DNA of 64,000 nt from contig CM046868.1 in the NCBI GenBank assembly GCA_025617745.1, positions 17,674,615-17,738,614 of the forward strand, written 5' to 3'. This DNA comes from Heliocidaris erythrogramma (lineage: Eukaryota > Echinodermata > Echinoidea > Camarodonta > Echinometridae). The position numbers and the translations under genes are program-made. Below the pieces are notes generated by a model. The model had not been told where the DNA came from. It saw only the letters and a program-made list of their open reading frames with translations, and did not search any database. Of this stretch, positions 51,956 through 62,240 are shown piece after piece; positions within the stretch are counted from its first letter, which is position 1, and each line of letters opens with the position of its first letter.

Positions 51956-53267
51956 CCGTAGTTATCCTATAATAGCCAATTGATCTGTCCAAGTTGGATC
52001 CGCGGAAAGGATAATGTAAAATAACAATTAGAACACATTTCCTGCAATAATCGTGAGTCTTAATAGATTTTAATGCAATAATGTAATGCCATGTTCATAT
52101 TGGCAAGGTAAAAAAAAACCTCAGAACACTTCAATTTCAAGTCTTTGTGATCTTAAAATAAACGCGGGCAATTTATGACATATTGCTAAAAATATTATTT
52201 AAAAGGATCGTTTTCTCTGTATCGCATTTATTATATCATGTATATAGTATATACGAGGCGTTGGAACAATGTATAGGCGCATTGTTTCTCTAAGCAGTTA
52301 CGGATGGATGTTTAGATTATATTATAGTAACAAACCATTATAAGTACATTCGCAATATCGGAAAATAATACCAGTAACATGATTATCATGACTGGAAGAT
52401 GAGAAAAATCGGGTTGATTTATTAACAAAGAAGTGATAAGCCTAAACGGAATTAGAAAGCTTTCCAGGTATAGATTCTATTTTCTCTTTTTAATATTGTT
52501 TTATACAAGAAAGTGGCAAGGACGATTATTACCTCCGTAAACTTTGGCAGTTTATGATAATTGCCTAATATGATAGCCAGGAAAATATCTGATCACATTT
52601 GTATTGGCAGGCTGACAATTATAACACTACTACCATGACTACCTGAAGCTAACCTGCAGCTATTATGTCGCCTGACACTGATGTGATTGCCTGGTCCCCT
52701 CAAAGAAATGGGGTGGGGATTGTTGACACGCTGGTCTTCCGATCGTTATCAAATTGGCGGGAAAATGAGACGTTCGAAAGGTTAATAACCATCTAGAATG
52801 CCTTCCACAAGAGCACAGTTAGATAATTTTCACATCCTCCTGCAACTAGGGACGCCTAGGGGTGAGAAGTCCAAGCTTATTTATAATCGGTACTGGCAAC
52901 ATCTTGTCACTTTGCAATTAAATTCAGCTTCTGTCGAACGTTGGTCAGCCCACAAACGCTTGTTTTATTTACTTTTCAAGTGATAATAAGAAACATAATT
53001 TGGTTTGCTAGTTTGGTATGAAGGTGAATTCTATCTATTAATTACTCATTGATTAATCATCCATTAGCATTGTGATATCTTAACGAGGACAAGTCATTAA
53101 TCTTAGAAAAGATGGTTGAATATTACTCAGGGTGACACAGGGCGAGTTGTAAAAAAGAACCGTCCCGAACACCACTCAGCCATATCAAATTATTTCGTTC
53201 CTTCTTCATTATATATATTTATATATACACATATTGAATAGAAAGTCCACGTGTTGGAGTAATATCA
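51956..53267. other. No supported feature
   Basis: AT-rich; no TIR, SINE box or protein family was recognised. A 61-codon ORF at 52798 has no support. Confidence 0.5.
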
Positions 53268-53445
53268 AAGAAAAAGACCAGTAGACATTTCATGCTTTTT
53301 TCTCCAACTATTTTATTTTCTCACGAATTTTCGACGATCCTCTCACCGTTTCACTTGACAAAGACGGTGAGAGGATCGTCGAAAATTCGTGAGAAAATAA
53401 AATAGTTGGAGAAAAAAGCATGAAATGTCTACTGGTCTTTTTCTT
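53268..53445. repeat. Perfect 82 bp-arm snap-back palindrome
   Basis: AAGAAAAAGACCAGTAGACA through CTCTCACCGT, a 14-base spacer (53350-53363), then the exact reverse complement to 53445. I found no mismatch over 82 bp. Confidence 0.95.
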
Positions 53446-53630
53446 ATATATACACATATATATATATATATAATTGTAACGAAATAAATAACAAATACAA
53501 CAGCTTTGGCAACTCTCGTGGAAATAAATACAATGTGCAAGGAAATGAGACAATAATGGTTGCGTTACTTAAATCAAAGTTCCCCAGAACTGTCCTCCCT
53601 TTTTGAAATTTTTGCAAAGGTTGAAAAAAT

Positions 53631-54641
53631 GTCTCCGCCGGGAATCGAACCCGGGTCGTTGGCTTAGAACGCCAATGCCTTAAAGTAGAACACTCAAGAA
53701 AATCACAAATATGGCAATTAATGTATCACTAGAAATTGGGAAGCTTACAGATGGCAATCGTATAAGTTTTATGTCAACTGCGTATATGATGATTATAAAA
53801 ACAACATAAATAAAAGCTCTTCTCAGCATCTGGAATATCCGAGGATTCGCCAGAAATATAGCGATGTTTTGATGTCGTCATACGAGGGATCGATCCTGCT
53901 TAAGCAGACGACGTCCTATAATGAATGAACGTAATTGCAATGCAATTATTTATCAAATTATAAAGAGTTTGGTACATTTAAACATGACCTTATTTCACAC
54001 CATTCTAAAAGGGAAAGTGAACTGATTCTGATAACTAAAACCGTTTGATTGTAAATACACAGGAGAAGGGTCAATGATCAATGAAATAAACCCCATTTTC
54101 AAATTGAAAAGCCCTGCGAATAATAGCTGGATGGTATTCGTTCCCTCTTGAAACGCCGAACATGCCGCGGTGCAAGCAGCTGAAAATACAATGGCGTCTT
54201 ATTTTGTTTACAAGTGACTGATTCCTTTATTTTTTTAACGCTGCATTTTTCATCAAAATAATACCATACACGAAGTTAAGAGTGAGGCAACAGACTAACA
54301 TTAAGACTGACGCTAGTCAAGTAAGAGAAATAAGTGAAGAGGAGATGACAAAACAGGCACTGAAAAATGTGTAAATGTTATGGGACATCGTCTGCTTAGA
54401 CAGGACTCGCCCCTCTTGTGTCGTCACACATCTCAGCAGCGTTCAAGGAGCTTTTCAGCTGCTATATCGGGGGCTGTATTTTACCGTTTTATAATTGATA
54501 ATAATCATTAATTCAAATGTTTCCAAGCTTTAAATTTGGATAACCTTGTTTAATTTATGCCATCTATGCAATAATAAGTATTAAGCCAATATTTAAAATC
54601 ATCAGTGTTCTACTTTAACCACTCCACTAGCCCACGGAGAC
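53631..54641 (-). pseudogene. tRNA(UCU) gene split by a TTAA transposon
   Basis: 53631-53683 holds the 3' half (acceptor, T arm, anticodon arm) and 54619-54641 the 5' end of the same tRNA family on the minus strand. The reading is cut at CCTTAA in the D arm. The 5' part also has a small duplication (CCACTCCACTAG) and a mismatch in the acceptor region. The flanks are the 407 bp unit in reverse. Confidence 0.9.
53684..54614. mobile_element. 931 bp TTAA element, TIR AGTAGAACACT
   Basis: The 11 bp TIR AGTAGAACACT / AGTGTTCTACT is flanked by TTAA at 53680-53683 and 54615-54618. The intact tRNA copies supply the empty site. Subterminal inverted repeats lie at about 53889-53921 and 54378-54411 (AAGCAGACGACGTCCTATAA style). 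TTAA duplication is used by piggyBac and Kolobok; no transposase ORF is present. Confidence 0.9.
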
Positions 54642-54919
54642 GGGTCAGTGGTTTCGGCGACACCAGATTCGATTGACCGACAGATTGACAAATCTTCAAC
54701 CTTATTAATTAATTCTTTTGTTGGGGGCAGGTGAGTTTTGAACAAAGACAAGCCGCGTGCCTCAGCTGGATCCAAGCGAATGCTTCGAGATACATGTATA
54801 CATTTAGTTTAATTCTAAACAATTGTAAGGAAATAACAGCTTTGGCAATTAATTAATAAAGTTGAAGATTTGTCAATCTGTCGGTCAATCGAATCTGGTG
54901 TCGCCAAAACCACTGTCCC

Positions 54920-54990
54920 GTCTCCGTGGTCTAGTGGTTAAGGCATTGGCGTTCTAAGCCAACGACCCGGGTTCGATTCCCGGCGGAGAC
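54920..54990 (+). tRNA. tRNA with anticodon UCU, copy 4
   Basis: Sequence identical to the three tandem copies, with T7 after it. It is in a diverged single copy of the 407 bp unit, next to the reversed unit (53460-54835), forming an inverted pair. Confidence 0.9.
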
Positions 54991-55089
54991 ATTTTTTTCA
55001 ACCTTTGCAAAAATTTCAAAAAGGGAGGACAGCTCTAGGGAACTTTGAGTTAAGTAACGCAACCATTATTCTCTCATTTCCTTTCACAT

Positions 55090-56500
55090 TCATATATATA
55101 TATATATATATATGTGTATAAGTTACAAGTTATACATTATGTATAAGTTACAAGCAGATATCTAGCCCGAAATTTTAATGTCTCCATTGCGAATGTCATT
55201 TAACGGGATACCTCCCAAATCTGCATCTTCAAAGATATATTGAGTGCTGACATGTGTTGATCAAGGGCTTCAAAAGCACAAACTTGTTTACTGACTCTTC
55301 CTGATGATGATGGAATTAGTAAGTGTACATGTCTTCAAACACCTAGAGAACACGATGTCGTTAGAAATACAACATGGTTTGAAACACTGGGTGGTTAGAA
55401 GGAAGGCATGGTTAGAAGAACAAGCATTTTATTTATAAACATGGGGTACTTTCGATCGCGGCTTGCTAAAAGAAAAAAAATATAAGAAACATGGCGCGAA
55501 TAAAAACTTGGCATAGTTTGAAATAGTGCGTGATTGAAAGAGCTGTTTAGTTAATGTTTAGAAAAAAGGGATGGTTAGAAACCGAAAGAAGCTTCAAATC
55601 GCAGACATTTTCTAGATACACACAGCCGCAGAGAGACAGTGACCAATATGTAGAGTGAGACAATGACATTTGAGAAGAAGGGAAAAAATGAATGTTGGAA
55701 TAAATCTTTCTCGTCAAAACAGTTTCACTTACCTATTCCATTTGAAATGAAAGAGTGTGAATCAGATCAGCACAAAATATGCTATGATTTAAATTTAGAG
55801 CGAAGGTCATCCAAATATTCCTTTCAAATTATCAAAGGCTTTAGCATCCATCACTCCTTCGAACATTCCTCCTGGATACTGAATAAGAAGAAAAGAGAAT
55901 AAAAAGAAAACAATCAGAATAAAAATCATTTAACCTGTTGCCCATATTGCCTCTTGGTAAGAAAAGGAAATGAAAAACACGTCTCATTTTACATTTTGTT
56001 TTTATGTCTTTTGTTTAAATGAAGAAAATCTTTCTCGATGGATATATATAAACACGCTAAATATGTTTTGTCGCCACCTAAAGAAGAAACACGTATTCAC
56101 AGTCATGTTCCCCTCCTCTTCGGGTGAACAATATATACCGATAAAAATTAGCTTGCATGTCTTTTCTGAAATGCATTAAAAAGGAGTTGGTTTCCAAGCA
56201 TGCGCGACCTGAAAGGAAGGGCATTATTGCAGCAGCTCAAAACAGGTAATGTAAAGAAAGAACTACTTCTAAACGTTAGGCCATACTTGTCACAAGATCC
56301 GCAAAATTAGTAAAGAATTGCGGCGATTCTTAGTAGAATATCTACGATATTCAAATATCCTTGGTGTTTTTCATAGGAGTAAATATTTCTTTAAAGACAA
56401 ACAGAAATGACTATTAAGTGTGTACGAAAGCAAAAGAAAAGGAATCATATGGTTGCCAGTTGTTTAATAATATCATTATCCTTACTGCAGTTTCTCGTTT
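55090..56500. other. No supported gene
   Basis: (TA)n at 55093-55115 and short repeats of atggttagaa. The ORFs of 69-79 codons lack recognisable motifs. Confidence 0.5.
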
Positions 56501-56506
56501 CTTTAA

Positions 56507-56790
56507 AGGGAGTGTTGCGTGGCAAATACTGGTTAACGCCATCTACGTCTTTTTTTTGACAACTGCACGTAAACAAATAGACCTCAGCTAACGGTCGTCA
56601 GCGACTTAATCTCTACATGGTCAGCGTTTGCGAAACAGACCGAAGTTACCCTTACTCTTTGGTTTCGCGTATGTTGCACGTACGTACGTGAGGGAATAGC
56701 ATCGCATGTCCCGGAATAGTTGAGGATAAACCCGATTTGTCCCGAGTGAGGCCACAGGAAAGACACAGTATTTGCCATGCAACACTCCCT
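56507..56790. mobile_element. 284 bp TTAA MITE, TIR AGGGAGTGTTGC
   Basis: AGGGAGTGTTGCGTGGCAAA at the left and TTTGCCATGCAACACTCCCT at the right differ at one base. TTAA is at 56503-56506 and 56791-56794. Non-coding, with a CGTACGTACGT stretch inside. Confidence 0.9.
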
Positions 56791-56794
56791 TTAA

Positions 56795-58150
56795 TGAGCC
56801 CCTTTTCTCATTTTCTTCTACAATTCAAATGATTTTGCTATCAGAAAATAAGCTTCTCTTTTACATCTTTATTACATTTTTATCCTTAAATACGTCTCTT
56901 TTCTTTGCATGTAAACGCACTCTTATGCCTTATCTAATCTACACAGATATTGAGCACCGGGGACTGTTGAATAAATCTGGATCTTGAGATTTGTAATGAC
57001 GTCACAACTAGGCCTATTTATCTATTGAAGACGGCTTTTGGAGGTTAAGCCTTAACAATTTGATTATATGGTTGTTTTTATTACTTCCAATGAGCTCAAA
57101 CAGAAATGCATAAAACACATTATTCAGTGGGTTCATCACCCAATTTTGTATAGACATTTTTAGTCTCCATATATATTTTACAAGACACAGCTATTATACA
57201 AATACGCCATTGATCAGAATCTTCTCTGAAAGTAGTTTCAGTACTTTTTGAGAATGTGTTCAAACAAATATAATGCAACTCGTTGTGAAATATCCGGGAG
57301 TATTGGTACATTTGAGTCAGGAAAAACAGACCCACATTTCAGTGTCAAAACTAACATCAAAACCCTTGATAAATTTGTCTATCCCAACAGCAATCCAAAC
57401 TAGCATTAGTGATGGAAATGCTGTTTAGAATAGAACAATGCCTAACTCCATGCATGTAAGCCGGGTAATGTTGGGTGTGGGGCTTATCTGTTGAAATAAT
57501 TATAAAACAAGGAGTTACATGCTAAGCCTTCTGACAACCAATTTGCATTTAAATGAGAAACATTCCTGAAGTCAATTTCCTAAGCTGTCCTTGAGGACAT
57601 CTCAGGTCCACATACAAATTAGTTTCCTTCTAATTTGACAAGTCTGGATTAATATCCGGTGGTGTTACATAATGTCAATATGGTCTAAAAAAATCACATC
57701 AATAATACAATTTTATTCAATTCAATTTAGTTCAATTCATTGTGGAGTTCTCCTGCGGGCGTAAATGGTTGTTTCAAAGTATAAGTTTTGATAGGAAGGT
57801 GGTAAGATATTAAGTATGATGGGGGTTGTGTGTCCGGACACTGAACATGAATTAATCTGTCAATTTTGGCGTCGGATTTTAGGAACAGTATGCATCAAGT
57901 AACACTACAATCAGTGAATATTTGTAATTCGTACTTTTCGTCTTGTGAAAAATTTATGACAATTTGTATGAAAAATTATTTGATTTACTGTTTACAAGTG
58001 ATCTGTCCGAATAACCAACCTGTCCGAACACATGACGTGTGGGTAATAATAATAATAATACATAACAAAATAAATAAGTGCTTGGTACTGCAAAATCGGA
58101 AGGCTTTAGTATTTTAGTACATAAATTATGTCCGTGTTTAACGCTATTTT
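56795..58150. other. No supported gene
   Basis: AT-rich spacer. The ORF at 57866-58117 has no motif and ends in an (ATA)n run. Confidence 0.5.
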
Positions 58151-58158
58151 CTAATACA

Positions 58159-58408
58159 TAACATTTATATTGCGCTTAATACAATGTTTCTAAGCGCCGA
58201 AGTAGTATTATTACCCTGGCTTTAGCCCAGCTGCCCTATAAGTCGGTGAAAGCATTCAAGGAATAAATTCCTACCAGGTACCCATGTACTACAGTGGCAA
58301 ATGTAGATTAATGTCTTGCCAAAGGACATTAGTGCCGCGGCGGGACTCTATAAACCGCGAACCATGAGATCCACAGTCCGGTGACATATCCACTAAACCA
58401 CGACACCT
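58159..58408 (-). mobile_element. tRNA-derived SINE, copy 2
   Basis: Same SINE as 33261-33533 with A box GTCGTGGTTTAGTGGATATG. The B box is disturbed by an ATA-containing insertion (GGTTTATAGAGTCCCGCC). The tail is ATATAAATGT. Confidence 0.85.
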
Positions 58409-59329
58409 ATAAGTAGACTTTCGAAATTAACCTGCTCGCGAGGAAGCAAACTAATCGAGGGGCTGTCTGGGAAGACGTTTCTTCCTTTATAGTAACCCTT
58501 GCAAATTTGACCTTTCTTAAACTAAATAAAATATGTCCCGAAAATAAGCATTCTCTTTCATTTTTATACCATCGCCCCTCCAAGTCCAGGAAATCTGAAC
58601 ATCTTTAAACTTGAAAAATGATTTTAGTCTGCTCATTGAAATGTCACTGATAAAGCTTTAAAGTATGATGCGGGGACCTATAAAGTTACGCACTTTGTTT
58701 CCAGCGGCTAAAAAAAAAGAAAATAATAATAATAATTTTTCCAATGATTTATGCGAATTTCTTTATACCTCTTGGTTCTACATCCTATGAAATTAAATTA
58801 ATGAGAAAATTTACGACGGACAAATGTCAATAACATCCGTTTTCATGTCGATGTCGATGCCGTTGTCAAATTTCGGTCGACAAAATTGTCCTAAAGCTAC
58901 GCACACGTAATAATGAATGCAAATCTTGAATTTGATGGTGACTGATGTGAATTTCACCCCGAATTCCAGATGGTGATAATATCACAAAAATAAAGGAAAA
59001 TTAGTCATTCTTTTTGACAAAAGTAAATGATAATCTCGTTGTTCAGTCACACCAAACTTTTAGCGCATTGAACGCGCTACATTGCGTATATTTGCAGGGT
59101 GCATAGCTTTAGGACCCTTTATCATACCCCGTATCTCCTCATCATACATCAAATTTAAAAGCTAGTATTTTAACAGCAAAGCTACGCTAAGATGTATTCT
59201 TGTCTTATCAAGTTTATCCCTTTGTTTGGAAAGTGGTCCAGTGACTCAAGGGATATGATTTAGTGGTTAGTAAGTTATTCAGTTGTAAGAGTCTCTCTAA
59301 ATTTTCTTATTCAATATTCAATATACAAC

Positions 59330-59765
59330 CCCCAAAAATATGAAATAAATGGAAGTATACAACGCAAAATGTTTTTTTATCGTTTGGAAATTCATTTGGC
59401 GCGTATCTAAGGGATAATATTCAAACCAAATAAAACATGAAATGGGTGAAGTATACAACGCAAAATGTTTATATCGAATAGAAAATTGGTTCGGTGCATA
59501 AATTACAAGGAATTCTACAGACCAAATGAAACAAAAAAAATAAATTAGAAAAAATACATATCTATCAAATCGAAAATTGATTTGGCGCTTAACCTGGGGA
59601 TAATTATGCAACCCAAATAAATTATGAAATGAATGAAAATAACGCAAACCGTTTTTATCGAAATGAAAATTCAGTTGGCGCGTAATTTATGGAGAATCTA
59701 CAGCTCAAACAAACCAACAGATGAATCAAGTATTCAACACAAAACTTTTAAATCGATATATCGTT
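59330..59765. repeat. ~100 bp tandem repeat, about five degenerate copies
   Basis: Units contain AAGTATACAACGCAAAATGT, TTTATCG, GAAAATTSATTTGGCGCGTA and CAAACCAAATAAA. Starts are near 59338, 59436, 59545, 59625 and 59720. Confidence 0.7.
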
Positions 59766-59940
59766 AGGTGAGCTATCGTGATCGATCGACTAGTCTTTGC
59801 TGAAGCCTTATTCATATTAATTTTTTGTTTGGTATTTTATTTTCAAAAATCATAACTCCTGTATGCTGTTACCGTTGAATGTCGTGTTAACTTTTCTGGG
59901 GTTGATTTTGTGTAAGCAAACTATACACAAATTATTATTC

Positions 59941-60521
59941 AGGTACCCTTTAAGGACCAACTGTTACCCAAGGATAGAAGCAGAAAGTGGAATTACATTT
60001 TTGGTATAGATTTAAATGATGGAGAATGGACGTTGGTCCACAGGAATAATCTTAAGTGCACAATTGAAACCCAACTATGGTCTTTTTATGTTAAAACTTT
60101 CCATAAGGCTATAGCCACTAATGAATTTCTGCATAAAATTAAGAGGTATGACACTGAATTATGCAGTCTTTGTAATCAATTAAATGACTCTATTCAGCAT
60201 TTTATGGTTGAATGTGTAGTTGTAAATCCTCTTTGGAAATTTTTGGAAAATTTTTTGAGTTCAAAATTAGGGACAAGGGTACAACTCTCACCCTTTCAAA
60301 GACTTTTCTGGTGTAACAAAGACCAACAAAATTATCCATGTATAAACTTCTTTCTTTTGTGCACACGTTTTTATATTTATTGCTGTAAATTCAGAAAGGA
60401 AAAACCGAACTTTCAATCTGCTTTGTCATATTTTAAGATTAAATATAAATCAGAATACATGATAGCTCTCAAGAATAATAAGATGAGACAACATTTTCAA
60501 AAGTTTGTATTTGATATATGA
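59941..60521 (+). pseudogene. LINE ORF2 C-terminal domain
   Basis: Open frame (VPFKDQLLPKDRSRKWNYIF, then KTFHKAIATNEFLHKI, the Cys/His module YDTELCSLCNQLNDSIQHFMVEC and a tail ending FVFDI). The CxxC...H...C knuckle is the usual end of Tx1/L1 ORF2. It is 5' truncated on insertion, so it has no RT and no endonuclease. The frame itself is unbroken, which suggests a fairly young copy. Confidence 0.8.
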
Positions 60522-60626
60522 TGCTTTCCTGTAAGCCATGACCTGAGTACTCATCTTATAATCCTATTTTTATACCCAGTATACCGTGCATACAGCAAAA
60601 GCATTATTCATGTTACATGCACTTAA

Positions 60627-61061
60627 AGACCTCAGCCTGACCCAAAACAACCATATATTGACGTAAAGCTTAGTAAACAAAGAATATAATTACCCTGGGT
60701 ATTCATAAATTTTCGTCTCCGTTTATCCATAAAAAATAAAAAAGATAATTTTTTTTTGGTCCGCCCCCTCCCTATGGCGTAACAACAGAGGAAACTGCAG
60801 GCGACATGTCATGTATACAGCTCCGAGTGCGTCTACACGATATGTCGTCATCAAATTTTCACCCCCCCCCCCCCGCAAAGTAGTGTTCCTCAGAGACGGG
60901 GCCCTCGTCAGAAAAACCACCGGGGCTCAACATTCGGGACGCTGTTACTGATTCCACAGGAAACGGAATCTCATGAAGTTGGTTTCAATTTGTTCAGAAA
61001 ATATATAGCTCCCCGTGGATGAATAAAGGGTATATTTCAAAATTCGGTCAGGCTGAGGTCT
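60627..61061. mobile_element. 435 bp TTAA MITE, TIR AGACCTCAGCCTGACC
   Basis: A 16 bp perfect TIR is flanked by TTAA at 60623-60626 and 61062-61065. Contains a C13 run. Inserted in the LINE 3' UTR. Confidence 0.9.
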
Positions 61062-61289
61062 TTAATACACTGTTGCGATCTGGCCTGCGAGCGATTCCCG
61101 CGGGTCAGGATATAGTGTTGTGATATAGGGCCTTCATGTACATGAACTTTGTTCAGCGACCGTACCTCATATTTTTTTCCCTTTTGTTTTGTTTTTTCTT
61201 TTATTATGCTCGTATTTATTTTTTGTACATATGTTATCCATTGTTTCAATAAAAACATTTAAAAAAAAAAGAAAAAGCTACGCTAAGAT

Positions 61290-62090
61290 CATGTCATGTA
61301 TCACACATATTCTGTACATTGTTAGATCTTAATCTAATAAGTTTCTATGAAAGTACTTTACGTTCTACCACAAATGAGCTCACAATAAAGGTAAATCTTC
61401 AGCTATCCACTGGAAAAAAAAATAAATGCATAAAACCTTGAACTTCAAGATACAGTATCTGTTATTAATTTTGATTTACAAAAACCTTCTTTCTTATAGT
61501 TTATAGACACTTTTTTATTGATTGAAATGACTGGGATTCCAGGTAATTAAAGACTTTTGATATTTGCGCTTGAATCATACTTTGAAAGAAAGCATTGTAA
61601 CAATTCGTAACTTGATCAATTGCTATTGGCGTGATGCTGACTGAGTGAAAATGAAGCTGCAAGTGGCGGGCGAAACAAACAACTTCATGTGCAGTCTTTG
61701 AATGGGCCTTTTCAATGCCTATACTTGAGAAGTCAACATCTGATGACCTTCGATTGAAACGTCACACCTTCAAGGTTAATAAGCGAGACGGTATGGATAA
61801 CCTAGGCAGGCAGACATCAATACCATTGGCAATAAGGATTGTTTTGAGTCCTTCTCTTGACTTCTGAATTGAGATTGGTCCATGCCGGGAAAAATGGGTA
61901 TACAATGCAAGTCATTCGAAGTTGAAGCGTGTAGAAAATATTTCTATTAAAGGGGAAAACTTTTTCGATGCAACTGCCGGTACTTCGCAATACCATGAAG
62001 TGAATGAAGTCTTAATCTGATAACGAGATCTGTTTTGGGTGGGAGGCAAGTTGGAGTTGACCGCATGTTTATATCATGGCAACCCATTGC
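61290..62090. other. No supported gene
   Basis: AT-rich spacer with only short unsupported ORFs. Confidence 0.5.
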
Positions 62091-62095
62091 TAACC

Positions 62096-62235
62096 ATGCG
62101 AGCGTTTCATCAAGCGTTTTGTCAGTGATTTTTACTGAAAACTTGCTCTCAGCCAATCAGATGCAAGGATTTCAGTAGCTTATAACAGTTGTCGGTAAAA
62201 ATCACTGAGAAAACGCTTGATGAAACGCTCCCCAG
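62096..62235. mobile_element. 140 bp MITE, ~38 bp TIRs
   Basis: GAGCGTTTCATCAAGCGTTT and TCAGTGATTTTTAC near the left are inverted near the right with few changes. TAACC flanks both sides (62091-62095, 62236-62240). Confidence 0.75.
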
Positions 62236-62240
62236 TAACC

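Larger units (their letters stand above)
59194..61273 (+). mobile_element. 5'-truncated Tx1-like LINE with 16 bp duplication
   Basis: AAAGCTACGCTAAGAT occurs exactly at 59178-59193 and 61274-61289. The right copy follows CAATAAAAACATTT and an A-rich tail, as for a poly-A LINE. LINE protein sequence starts only at about 59941. The first ~740 bp of the insert are AT-rich tandem repeats of unclear origin. A TTAA MITE (60627-61061) lies in the 3' UTR. Confidence 0.8.
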
